Origin: Stenotrophomonas maltophilia
GTDB taxonomy: Bacteria > Pseudomonadota > Gammaproteobacteria > Xanthomonadales > Xanthomonadaceae
DNA length: 20,354 bases
Assembly (NCBI GenBank): GCA_002386405.1
Contig: DGIP01000011.1
Location: 1 to 20,354, forward strand
Reading direction: 5' to 3'
Positions within the stretch are counted from its first letter, which is position 1. Each line of letters opens with the position of its first letter. This document shows, in pieces, positions 9,399 to 19,000 of this stretch. Under the pieces are notes generated by a model. The model saw nothing but the letters and a program-made list of their open reading frames with translations. It was not told the DNA's origin and ran no database searches. The position numbers and the translations under genes were made by a program.

Positions 9399-10109
9399 AT
9401 GCAGGCCGAAACCCCGCTCGACTTCATTGAAGTAATCCACAACGCCATCCCGATTGAGACCTGTGCCGCAATTCAGGCGCAAATGCGTGCCAGCGCCCAG
9501 CTCCAGCCCGGCGAAGTAGGCAGCGGCGTGTTCCCGGAACTCAAGCACAGCAAGGATCTGCGCATAAGTGGGCGCCCGGAGTGGCGCCAGGTCGAATTAC
9601 AGCTGCAACAGGCAGTATTCAGCGGCGTTTTGAGTTATCTACGCCGTTATCCACAGGCGCTGATCTCCCCGCTCATGTTGCAGGTCCAAGACAACGATGG
9701 CACCGCGCGCCGCCTGAAAGCAGAAGATTTTCCCGGCATGGACGACAACGCGCTGTCCGGACTGGCCCGTACGTGCCTGCGCCCGGGCGCCATCAACCTG
9801 CAGTGGTATGCGGCAGGTGAGGGCGGTTACCCCTATTGGCACTGCGAGCTGTACCCGCGCGACCCGGCCGGGGAAACCCTGCACCGGCACCTGCTGTGGA
9901 CGCTGTACCTCAATGACGAGTTCGAGGCCGGGGAAACCGAGTTCCTGTTCCAGGACCGGAAGGTGGCGCCGCGTACCGGGAGCCTGTTGATCGCGCCTAC
10001 CGCCTTCACCCATACCCACCGGGGCAACCGCCCGCAGGGTGGGGACAAGTTCATTGCGACAAGCTGGATCCTGTTCCAGAGCGCGGAGAAGCTTTACGGC
10101 GGTGGGTGA
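9399..10109 (+). CDS. 2-oxoglutarate/Fe(II) oxygenase, prolyl-4-hydroxylase-like
   Basis: The 236-aa cytosolic protein has the double-stranded beta-helix signature of 2OG-Fe(II) dioxygenases. The metal triad is H148-x-E150 (in YPYWHCELYP) and H207 (in FTHTHRGNRP). Between these lie TLYLNDEFEAGETEF and VAPRTGSLLIAP, which match the YLN-GGET and P-GSLLIF blocks of the prolyl-4-hydroxylase group. K217 in GGDKFIATSW sits where the 2OG-binding basic residue is expected. The first metal pair is HxE rather than the commoner HxD. The substrate is unknown. The ATG at 9399 lacks a strong Shine-Dalgarno. A diverged copy of the last 60 bp lies at 10918-10977, downstream of the next gene. Confidence 0.85.
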   Translation: MQAETPLDFIEVIHNAIPIETCAAIQAQMRASAQLQPGEVGSGVFPELKHSKDLRISGRPEWRQVELQLQQAVFSGVLSYLRRYPQALISPLMLQVQDNDGTARRLKAEDFPGMDDNALSGLARTCLRPGAINLQWYAAGEGGYPYWHCELYPRDPAGETLHRHLLWTLYLNDEFEAGETEFLFQDRKVAPRTGSLLIAPTAFTHTHRGNRPQGGDKFIATSWILFQSAEKLYGGG

Positions 10110-10203
10110 GGCAAGGCCAGCTGACCTGGCACTCAACCTCCTGCGCCACTTGAGAAAGGAATTCTCCTAGATTTGGGGGGAGTACCAATGCAGGAGAAGA
10201 GAA

Positions 10204-10824
10204 ATGATCCGGTGGCCGATGGCATGTACAGCTTTCGCAGCACTGCTGAATTGTGTGGGTTGTTCGGTGCAGGGAGTCGACGCCGAACCACGAGCTGAGT
10301 CTGAAACTCTCGCACTTGGCAAGCACAATCAGCACCGTACACCTGCTGATGGGTCCTTCCTGCGACCATCGTCAGGTCCAAGTCTGGAATCGGCGGCGCT
10401 GGTGGACTTGCCCTACCTTCCAACCGAGTCAGCATTGGTCGAGAAGGACGGCATTTCGGCCAACCTGTCTGACGAAATTGTTGAGTCACAGGATGCCTTC
10501 TCCGAGGCCCTTCTGAAAATGGCCAGAGACGAAATGAAAAGCATGGAGGCCCAGGACCTGGCCAGGCACTACCGCGGTGCGATTGAGCGTGCCGTAGGAA
10601 GATACGGTGCGGTGGAGAACCTCTCGTGCGGCCTCAGCGTTTGCGTAGGATCTGTACGTGCGGCATCCATAGCGGACCACGACGCTTGGCTGAGCCGCCT
10701 GCAAGAGGATCCTGGCGCCGACACCTTTGGCTTCATCGAGGCGATCGAGCGTACTGGTGATCAGTTCCAGAGCCGGTTCGTGTTCTCTACGGATCCCGCA
10801 CTCAAGGCCATCGTGGTGCACTGA
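10204..10824 (+). CDS. Putative secreted lipoprotein of unknown function
   Basis: The 206-aa protein opens with a signal peptide (MIRWPMACTAFAALLNCVGC). A cysteine follows CVG, which is a non-canonical but plausible lipobox. An unstructured Ser/Pro/Glu-rich stretch runs to about residue 80, followed by a helical part (SEALLKMARDEMKSMEAQDLARHY) and a small domain with a Cys pair (LSCGLSVCVGSVRA) likely to form a disulfide in the periplasm. The start is very well supported: GGAG lies 7 nt before the ATG. The gene is bracketed by the real 3' end of the oxygenase gene and its 60-bp copy. Base composition is less G+C-rich than in fbp or the oxygenase, which fits acquired DNA. I do not recognise the family. 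Confidence 0.72.
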   Translation: MIRWPMACTAFAALLNCVGCSVQGVDAEPRAESETLALGKHNQHRTPADGSFLRPSSGPSLESAALVDLPYLPTESALVEKDGISANLSDEIVESQDAFSEALLKMARDEMKSMEAQDLARHYRGAIERAVGRYGAVENLSCGLSVCVGSVRAASIADHDAWLSRLQEDPGADTFGFIEAIERTGDQFQSRFVFSTDPALKAIVVH

Positions 10825-10917
10825 CCTAGACGCCCTCGGCACCATGATCCGCGACGCGCTCGCATACGGGCGTACTAGTTGCCTGAGGTAGCCTCGTCCG
10901 TCAAATCTGCCTCTGAG

Positions 10918-10977
10918 TTCATTGCGACAAGTTGGATCCTGCTTCAGAGCGCGGAGAAGTTGTACGGGGGTGGGTGA
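10918..10977 (+). pseudogene. Truncated, diverged copy of the oxygenase gene 3' end
   Basis: These 60 bp encode FIATSWILLQSAEKLYGGG and a TGA stop. The oxygenase at 10050-10109 ends FIATSWILFQSAEKLYGGG. I count 54 of 60 bases identical. Four of the six changes are synonymous and the remaining two, both in one codon, give a single Phe-to-Leu change. The copy therefore diverged while still under protein-level selection, then lost the rest of its gene. Similarity ends within 2 bp upstream and 1 bp after the stop. Confidence 0.88.
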
Positions 10978-11001
10978 GATCTGGGGTGGTTCACACAGAA
11001 A

Positions 11002-11018
11002 CAGCATTCGGAATGCTG
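11002..11018. repeat. Perfect 17-bp dyad upstream of the SymE-like gene
   Basis: CAGCATTC (11002-11009) and GAATGCTG (11011-11018) are perfect reverse complements around one central G. With so small a centre it suits a protein-binding operator better than an RNA hairpin. Confidence 0.5.
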
Positions 11019-11038
11019 CAACGGGCTGGACGCGTCAA

Positions 11039-11059
11039 TCAGTAGGCTGTGCCTACTGA
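11039..11059. repeat. Perfect 21-bp dyad with AGTA/TACT half-sites
   Basis: TCAGTAGGC (11039-11047) and GCCTACTGA (11051-11059) are perfect reverse complements around TGT. The outer TCAGTAG/CTACTGA halves resemble, as I remember it, the TTAGTAG/CTACTAA half-sites of a Xanthomonadales LexA box. The spacing differs (7 instead of 5 bp), so it is not assigned to LexA. It lies about 240 bp before the SymE-like start. Confidence 0.5.
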
Positions 11060-11248
11060 AATCGAAAATTCAACAGAAACAATCGTTTTGTGTTCCGCAG
11101 CCGACGTCTGCAAGGTGGGTGCCGGAGCTCAAAAACTCCGCATAACCGAAAATAGTGGATGCCCCATGTCGGGAGGGTGGTTAATACAAGACCCTTCACA
11201 GGGGAATACGCCCGCCGTCTGGTTATGCACGGTTTTTGACCTCCCGAC

Positions 11249-11272
11249 GCCCTCGCCCTGACCGGCGAGGGC
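11249..11272. promoter_or_regulatory. G+C-rich hairpin just before the SymE-like ribosome-binding site
   Basis: GCCCTCGCC (11249-11257) pairs perfectly with 11264-11272 around a 6-nt loop. It ends 12 bp before the GGAGG of the SymE-like gene. It may shape the leader of that mRNA or end an antisense RNA on the other strand. No U tract supports a simple terminator. Confidence 0.4.
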
Positions 11273-11295
11273 CATTCCCCGTTTGGAGGCAAACC

Positions 11296-11616
11296 ATGAA
11301 GAACGACCCGGCCCAGCCGACTGAAGACCAACGCGTCCCGCGCGAGCGGTGGATGCAGTACAGCCAGATCAACAACGTACGTGCCGTGCCGCAGATCTCC
11401 GAGCGGGACCGCGACCACTTTGGCGCCATCCCATTTGTCATGCTGCGCGGCACCTGGCTGCGCAGGTTTGGCTTTGAAGTGGGTGTCCATATCAGGATTG
11501 AAGTGGTCCACGGCCAGATCACCGTCAGGCCGCTGTGGAACGACGGCCAGGACAAAGGCCAAGGCACTGCGGCAGACAAGCCCATCACGTGGCGCGCGCA
11601 AGTGAAGGACCGCTGA
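11296..11616 (+). CDS. SymE-like toxin (AbrB-fold, type I toxin-antitoxin family)
   Basis: The 106-aa protein has a charged, flexible N-terminus. At residues 46-80 it carries the SymE signature, a proline followed by LRGTWLRRFGFEVGVHIRIE and a GQITVRPL strand. This matches the (I/L)-x-G-x-W-L-xx-(A/F)-GF-xx-G-xx-(V/I) pattern of SymE proteins. In E. coli, SymE is an AbrB-fold nucleoid-associated protein, induced in the SOS response and repressed by the antisense RNA SymR. The start is firm: GGAGG lies 6 nt before the ATG. I could not locate a convincing antisense promoter, so a SymR counterpart is inferred only. Whether this copy is toxic is unknown; many chromosomal SymE-like genes may have other roles. 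Confidence 0.75.
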   Translation: MKNDPAQPTEDQRVPRERWMQYSQINNVRAVPQISERDRDHFGAIPFVMLRGTWLRRFGFEVGVHIRIEVVHGQITVRPLWNDGQDKGQGTAADKPITWRAQVKDR

Positions 11617-11716
11617 GGACCGAGGCTGGGCGGGCCCCCACGCAGCGCCATGTACTGGCACCGCACCCGCCCATGTGCTTCCATTGCCAGGCACACAGAT
11701 CCGTGAGGAGTCCGCC

Positions 11717-12097
11717 ATGCCCCTGGCCCGTATTGACCTCCGCAAAGGCAAGACCGCCGCTTACCGGCAGCAGGTTGGCCAGGTGGTGTACGACGCCATG
11801 CTCAGCGTCGGGGTGCCCAAGGATGATCGCTTCCAGATCATCCAGGAGCACGACCCGGATGGGCTCATCTACGACCCTGGCTATCTCGGCATTGCGCGCA
11901 CCGATGACTTCATCTGCATCCAGGTCACCTGGAACGAGGGCCACACCCTGGAGCAGAAGAAGGCGTTCTACAGCGCTATCGCCCATGGCCTGCACGAGGC
12001 AGTGGGCATTCGCCTTGAGGATGTCTTCATCAACCTGGTGGAGGTGAAGCGTGAGAACTGGTCGTTCGGAAATGGGCTGGCCCAGTATGCGATGTGA
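11717..12097 (+). CDS. Tautomerase-superfamily protein, MSAD-like
   Basis: The 126-aa protein starts Met-Pro, exposing the catalytic N-terminal proline after Met removal. Its layout follows malonate semialdehyde decarboxylase: KDDRFQIIQEH (the D equivalent to MSAD D37), GIARTDDFICIQVT, and NWSFGNGLAQY with Trp and Phe at mature positions 114 and 116. However, the loop that holds Arg73 and Arg75 in MSAD reads TWNEGHTLEQK here and has no arginine. The decarboxylase activity is therefore doubtful, and a tautomerase or unknown reaction is more likely. The start is fixed by GAGGAG 6 nt before the ATG; an in-frame ATG 42 nt earlier lacks this. About 100 bp separate it from the SymE-like gene on the same strand. 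Confidence 0.85.
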   Translation: MPLARIDLRKGKTAAYRQQVGQVVYDAMLSVGVPKDDRFQIIQEHDPDGLIYDPGYLGIARTDDFICIQVTWNEGHTLEQKKAFYSAIAHGLHEAVGIRLEDVFINLVEVKRENWSFGNGLAQYAM

Positions 12098-12145
12098 CGC
12101 GCGATATCCAGAGGTTGGGATGATGCCGTTTTCAGGAAGCTGTGC

Positions 12146-12397
12146 ATGACCTCTGGAAGTTTGCCATGGGAGCAGCAAGGCTGTCCTTCGTGTCGATGGG
12201 CATGGGAATCAGCGTCCCGACAGTCGCTCCTGTACTTGGGATGCAGCGTCGAGCTCCACACGCATCTGCACCAATGCCAATCGTGCGGCGCATTGTTGGA
12301 GGAGCTTGAACGGTACGCTCATGTCATATCGACGGATGAGGCTCGTGCAATTGTTGACCACGGCACGTTCGAGCGCGAAGCTCCCAGGAGATCATGA
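12146..12397 (+). CDS. Small CxxC protein of unknown function, 83 aa
   Basis: The protein has two CxxC pairs, GCPSC (about 12-16) and HQCQSC (about 42-47), with the HTHLHQC histidines between. This layout would suit a single zinc site (zinc-ribbon-like). The C-terminal half is helical and acidic (ALLEELERYAHVISTDEARAIV). It has no signal peptide. An AGGA sits 8 nt before the ATG, a fair ribosome-binding site. The gene sits 48 bp after the tautomerase gene on the same strand and precedes the immunity-like pair. The family is not recognised. The zinc-ribbon idea rests on the cysteines alone. Confidence 0.65.
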   Translation: MTSGSLPWEQQGCPSCRWAWESASRQSLLYLGCSVELHTHLHQCQSCGALLEELERYAHVISTDEARAIVDHGTFEREAPRRS

Positions 12398-12418
12398 CAA
12401 CGTTGAAAGGAGCACATT

Positions 12419-12493
12419 GTGGCGTTTCGGATTGAGCAGCATTGCGCCGAACGTGAGCCATTCGGCGCGTATCGATTCGAGAGACTCGGGTAG
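12419..12493 (+). CDS. Possible 24-codon small ORF or leader peptide
   Basis: A GTG at 12419 has a near-ideal AAAGGAG at a 6-nt spacing and opens 24 codons (starting MAFRIEQHCAEREPFGAYRF) to a TAG. It lies in the 160-bp gap between the CxxC gene and the SUKH-like gene. It may be a small protein, a leader, or the start of a gene broken by the TAG. No other evidence supports expression. Confidence 0.25.
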   Translation: MAFRIEQHCAEREPFGAYRFERLG

Positions 12494-12557
12494 GGGCGTG
12501 TTGATCCAGCGGCTGATCGGAAGCAGGCAGACCATCCAGACAAGGATTCGCTCGGAT

Positions 12558-12995
12558 ATGCAACAAAGCAAAATCGACCCAACGTGGCCAAATGCACTTC
12601 GCTGGTTCCTCGTGCAAAGACTGACTGACTTCGCGCCGTGGCATTTGATGACTGACCCGTCGGACTTCGAGTTTGCTGCCCGTGCTTTCGAGCGGGAAGA
12701 TGTAAGTGGCGGCAGCGTCTTCGTCTTTGCGGGGCGTCAGGACCGCGAAGATTTTGCCGGCCTCCTGGTAGTAGATGGTCGGGTCACCGATCAGGTAATC
12801 TGCTTTCATCCGGTTTTTGGACAGGGTGCGCACTCATCACCGCGAAGCTGGAACATCGTCTGCGCCGTTTACGACGACGTGTTTGATTTCTTCCAGGACC
12901 TGGTGATTCCAGATATGAAGGATTGGGCGAACGAAGAAGATGCCAGCGAACTGTTGATGGACCCATGTTCTCCGAGCGGTAGTCCCTTGCAGTGA
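12558..12995 (+). CDS. SUKH (SMI1/KNR4)-like putative immunity protein
   Basis: The 145-aa acidic cytosolic protein has a layout typical of the SUKH superfamily: RWFLVQRLTDFAPWHL, FEFAARAFERED, VFVFAGRQDREDFAGLLVVDG, VICFHPVFG, then VYDDVFDFFQDLVIPDMKDWA at the C-terminus. SUKH proteins in bacteria are mostly immunity proteins for polymorphic toxins. I chose the ATG at 12558 because the conserved-looking part starts there. The frame is open back to 12306, but that part overlaps the CxxC gene and reads like noncoding sequence. Its TGA overlaps the GTG start of the next gene by 4 nt (GTGA), a sign of translational coupling. No partner toxin gene is in the window. The family call is by pattern only. 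Confidence 0.62.
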   Translation: MQQSKIDPTWPNALRWFLVQRLTDFAPWHLMTDPSDFEFAARAFEREDVSGGSVFVFAGRQDREDFAGLLVVDGRVTDQVICFHPVFGQGAHSSPRSWNIVCAVYDDVFDFFQDLVIPDMKDWANEEDASELLMDPCSPSGSPLQ

Positions 12996-13612
12996 CTTGG
13001 ATTGCAGACGAGATCATTCTTCGCGCCACGCCACCTGCGCTGGCAGCGCTCAAGGTATCGGGCTTGGCGCCATTCGCGTACCACGTCAAGTCGCTGGCTG
13101 GCCATTCCTGGTTTGAGGAGCGCGCGCGTCACGACCTCCCAGAGGGTGGTCTGCTGGTGATCCGCGATCTGCATGCATCGTCGTCACAGGGGAATGAGGC
13201 ACATGACGAGGCGCGCCAGGATTGGAGCCACCTGTCGTTTGACGCAGGGACCGAGCGTCTGCTGGATTCCGATCTCGTGCGTGACCTTGCAGAATGCCTG
13301 GAAGACGCACAGGCGCCGCCGCTTCAACTTCGCGGGGCTCTTGCCACATTGGCCAAGCAGCTTTGCCAGCCTGTCTTGTATTACCGCTGCGAAATGTTCG
13401 GGGGTGAGATCGACTACGAGTACTCGTTGGTCTATTCACCCGGCGAATCGCTCTTGGTTTCGGAGCAGGGGCATGGGCCTGGCGGTGTAGTTGGAAAGGA
13501 CGCGCTCCGCCTTGGTCTCTTCCAGATCGGATTGATCCTTCCTACTTCCTACTTTGCGCTGCATACGCGAAGCTTCCCTTGGCATGATTGCAGGCTACAG
13601 TCGGGCGTATGA
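12992..13612 (+). CDS. Hypothetical protein coupled to the SUKH-like gene, possible second immunity protein
   Basis: The 206-aa cytosolic protein starts at a GTG that shares GTGA with the stop of the previous gene. It has no signal peptide or membrane segment. Recognisable features are an N-terminal WIADEIILRATPPALAALKV segment, LPEGGLLVIRDLH, and a central ALATLAKQLCQPVLYYRCEMFGGEIDYEY block. The central block resembles the core of several uncharacterised immunity proteins. A Trp/Phe-rich tail (LHTRSFPWHDCRLQ) ends it. Coupling and composition link it to the SUKH-like gene. The name of the family is unknown to me and the immunity role is inferred from context. A toxin partner would be expected outside the window or lost. 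Confidence 0.65.
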   Translation: MTWIADEIILRATPPALAALKVSGLAPFAYHVKSLAGHSWFEERARHDLPEGGLLVIRDLHASSSQGNEAHDEARQDWSHLSFDAGTERLLDSDLVRDLAECLEDAQAPPLQLRGALATLAKQLCQPVLYYRCEMFGGEIDYEYSLVYSPGESLLVSEQGHGPGGVVGKDALRLGLFQIGLILPTSYFALHTRSFPWHDCRLQSGV

Positions 13613-13640
13613 TCCTTTCGCCAATCTGGAGACACTACCC

Positions 13641-14042
13641 ATGCTGAAGGAAGTCGGCGGCGTCCCCATCCAGCCCAAGCACCGCGCCACGTGCCACTGC
13701 GGCGCCGTGGAGCTGGAGCTTGACCTGCCCAATGGCATTGAGAGCCCACGGCGGTGCGACTGTTCGATCTGCCGTCGCAAGGGAGCAGTTGTGGCTTCGG
13801 TGCTCCTGTCCGGGCTTCGTTTGGTAAAGGGTGAAGAACACCTCAAGCTCTACGAGTTCAACACGCACACGGCCAAGCACTACTTCTGCGGCATCTGCGG
13901 CATCTACACCCATCACCAACGCCGCTCGAATCCTCATCAGTACGGGTTCAACGTCGGGTGTCTGGAAGGCATCAACCCCTTCGCCATACCCTACGTTCCC
14001 GTGGAGGATGGAGTTCACCATCCGGCCGACAGTACAAGCTGA
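13641..14042 (+). CDS. GFA/CENP-V-type zinc protein (DUF/GFA family)
   Basis: The 133-aa protein has the cysteine layout of the GFA (glutathione-dependent formaldehyde-activating) fold: C18-x-C20 in ATCHCGAVELEL, C39-x-C41-xx-C44 in RRCDCSICRRKG, and C83-xx-C86 in YFCGICGIYTHH. These form two zinc sites in known structures. C104 or so in NVGCLEG is also typical. Most family members have no proven formaldehyde chemistry, so the enzyme name should not be taken literally. GGAG lies 9 nt before the ATG at 13641; the open frame upstream (from 13554) overlaps the previous gene and is not needed. It is the last gene before the histidine kinase. Confidence 0.9.
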   Translation: MLKEVGGVPIQPKHRATCHCGAVELELDLPNGIESPRRCDCSICRRKGAVVASVLLSGLRLVKGEEHLKLYEFNTHTAKHYFCGICGIYTHHQRRSNPHQYGFNVGCLEGINPFAIPYVPVEDGVHHPADSTS

Positions 14043-14080
14043 CGGGTGGTGGGGCAGGCCGGCCCGCAACCTGCCTCCGT

Positions 14081-14086
14081 GATAAT
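14081..14086 (+). promoter_or_regulatory. Candidate -10 element before the hybrid kinase gene
   Basis: GATAAT matches the sigma-70 -10 consensus at five of six bases and lies 32 bp before the kinase ATG. No good -35 box is seen at the usual spacing, so this is a weak call. Just upstream, GGCAGG (14053-14058) pairs with CCTGCC (14070-14075). Confidence 0.3.
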
Positions 14087-14118
14087 CTGATGGGTTGCAC
14101 CCACCCATCTGCCAACCC

Positions 14119-17547
<3,429 letters not shown>

Positions 17548-17612
17548 GCCGGAGAGGGAAGCGCAGCACGCTGTAAGCTGTGGCTGATCAACGTGAACAA
17601 CAAAGGAGCTTC

Positions 17613-17849
17613 ATGAAAAAGGCATTTCAACGTTTGAGCATGCTCTCGGTATTTGTTCCATTGGCTGCGGCGGCCGATACCGCTTCCCGCGAAGCAGGCT
17701 ATAGCGCGGGTTACAAGCTGGGCTGGTACGTGGGCTGGTTTATTGGAACCTTCGGCCCGTACCTGATCGCCGCCGCCTTGGTAGGTGTTGTCGGGTGGTT
17801 GTGGTTCCGCCGGGCAAAGGCACGGCGGTTCCGTGGTGATGGCAGCTGA
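17613..17849 (+). CDS. Small membrane protein with glycine-patterned segment, 78 aa
   Basis: A signal-like N-terminus (MKKAFQRLSMLSVFVPLAAAADT) is followed by a regularly spaced Gly/aromatic run (AGYSAGYKLGWYVGWFIGTFG). A transmembrane helix (YLIAAALVGVVGWLWF) and a basic tail (RRAKARRFRGDGS) follow. The topology is probably periplasmic N-terminus and cytoplasmic tail. AAGGAG sits 4 nt before the ATG. It lies 65 bp after the kinase gene on the same strand and may be read with it, though no function can be assigned. Its stop is 1 bp from the stop of the opposing gene. Confidence 0.75.
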   Translation: MKKAFQRLSMLSVFVPLAAAADTASREAGYSAGYKLGWYVGWFIGTFGPYLIAAALVGVVGWLWFRRAKARRFRGDGS

Positions 17850-17850
17850 G

Positions 17851-18117
17851 TCATCCCAGGCGCTGCTGGACCTCCAAGCGAAGCCGCGCCTGCTCCCGCT
17901 GCACCCATAGTTCGGCGCCGGTTTTGCCGTTGGCAAAGGCGGTGCAACGGCGATGCCGCCGTCCTTCCGGCTCGCGGTGCGCATCAAGCATGGCCACCCA
18001 TTGCCTGCCTCGCTCGGGTTGATAGATGTGGACCACCCAGGTATCGCCATGGGCGATCACCGTCTCGTCGTAGGCGGTGGCGGCGGGTTTGATCCATCGG
18101 AAGTCGGGCGGAAGCAT
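17851..18117 (-). CDS. Hypothetical protein, 88 aa
   Basis: This small, basic, soluble protein starts MLPPDFRWIKPAATAYDETV. It contains a beta-rich block (VIAHGDTWVVHIYQPERGRQWVAMLDAH is split into strands by eye), followed by an Arg/His-rich turn (EGRRHRRC) and a C-terminal helix (ELWVQREQARLRLEV). The family is not recognised. The frame extends further up to 18189, but the ATG at 18117 gives the more protein-like start; the Shine-Dalgarno is weak. It converges on the small membrane-protein gene with one base between the stops, and is divergent from the carbon-nitrogen hydrolase gene with 146 bp between starts. Confidence 0.6.
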   Translation of the reverse strand: MLPPDFRWIKPAATAYDETVIAHGDTWVVHIYQPERGRQWVAMLDAHREPEGRRHRRCTAFANGKTGAELWVQREQARLRLEVQQRLG

Positions 18118-18263
18118 GCGTGAGAGTCTTACCGTTCCGCCTCTCAGATGCTGCGACGGGGAGGGTGGCCTGGTGCCCATTGACGACACCCGCGGACCTG
18201 CTCAATCTGACGGGAACGGTGTGTGAGCCAAACCGTGTGCCATCGGCTGCGTGAGGAGGTCCC

Positions 18264-18992
18264 ATGAAGCTTGTCGCTGTCCAGATGCGGTCGATTGCGG
18301 GTGATATCGGCGGCAACATCCAGAGCCACATTCGCTTCGTCGAATTGGCCGCGACTCAAGGCGGCGCAGCAGTTTTCTTCCCCGAGCTATCGCTGACGGG
18401 CTATGAGCCGCGGCTGGCGGAACAGCTGGCGATGACGCCAAGCGATGCACGCCTTCAGGTATTCCAGACACTGGCCGACCGACATCAGATGTTGATCGCC
18501 GTCGGCGCGCCATACCGCGGGCGCGATGGAACGGAGATCGGAATGTTCATCTTCCGCTCCCACCACGTACCGACGGTCTATTCCAAGCAGATCCTGCATG
18601 CCGATGAGCTGCCGTTCTTCAGTCCTGGCAACACGACGATGGTCTTCCCGCTGGGCAACGCGATGATCGCCCCGGCCATCTGCTATGAGTCGCTCCAGGA
18701 AACTCACGCACGTGCTGCGCTGGATGCTGGCGCTACGGTCTACGTCGCCAGCGTGGCCAAGTCCGCGCGCGGCGTCGATGCCGGTTACCGGCATTACGCA
18801 GGGCTGGCACGGGAGCACGGACTGACCGTGATGATGGCCAACGGTGTGGGGCCCACCGACGACTTCGTGATGCCGGGCCGTTCTGCTGTCTGGGGCGATG
18901 GTGGCCAGCTGCCATGCAGCGCCGACACCGACGGCGAGGCGATGGTGGTGTATGACCTGCAAGCAGGAACCGGCGAAGCCCTGCTGGTCTGA
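18264..18992 (+). CDS. Carbon-nitrogen hydrolase (nitrilase superfamily)
   Basis: The 242-aa cytosolic enzyme hydrolyses a non-peptide C-N bond, such as an amide or nitrile. The Glu-Lys-Cys triad is present: E41 in FFPELSLTGY, K108 in VYSKQILH and C140 in PAICYES. It also has the GAPYRG strand and the GLAREHGLTVMMANGVGP block near the end. At 242 aa it is compact, lacking any extra domain, and resembles the general nitrilase-superfamily group seen in proteobacteria. The substrate cannot be told. GGAGG sits 4 nt before the ATG. It is a single gene, divergent from the 88-aa gene. Confidence 0.92.
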   Translation: MKLVAVQMRSIAGDIGGNIQSHIRFVELAATQGGAAVFFPELSLTGYEPRLAEQLAMTPSDARLQVFQTLADRHQMLIAVGAPYRGRDGTEIGMFIFRSHHVPTVYSKQILHADELPFFSPGNTTMVFPLGNAMIAPAICYESLQETHARAALDAGATVYVASVAKSARGVDAGYRHYAGLAREHGLTVMMANGVGPTDDFVMPGRSAVWGDGGQLPCSADTDGEAMVVYDLQAGTGEALLV

Positions 18993-19000
18993 CCGTTGCT

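Larger units (their letters stand above)
10825..11295. other. 471-bp gene-poor stretch with repeat fragment and dyads
   Basis: No convincing gene lies here. The stretch holds the copied oxygenase 3' end (10918-10977), two perfect dyads (11002-11018 and 11039-11059) and a G+C-rich hairpin just before the SymE-like gene (11249-11272). An open frame with a GTG at 11049 running to 11261 lacks a Shine-Dalgarno and ends inside that hairpin, so I do not call it coding. Confidence 0.6.

Noticed and set aside
10150..10173. Promoter for the lipoprotein gene (TTGAGA ... TAGATT)
   Set aside because: The spacing of 12 bp between the boxes is too short for a sigma-70 promoter.
11039..11059. Assignment of the 21-bp dyad as a LexA box
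   Set aside because: The half-sites are similar to the remembered Xanthomonadales motif, but the spacer is 7 bp instead of 5 and the outer T is C. Kept only as an unassigned dyad.
11049..11261. 70-codon frame with a GTG start before the SymE-like gene
   Set aside because: It has no Shine-Dalgarno, begins inside a perfect dyad, ends inside a hairpin and has no recognisable pattern. A real small protein is not excluded.
12306..12557. N-terminal extension of the SUKH-like protein
   Set aside because: It overlaps the CxxC gene, has no good ribosome-binding site and reads unlike the compact domain that follows.
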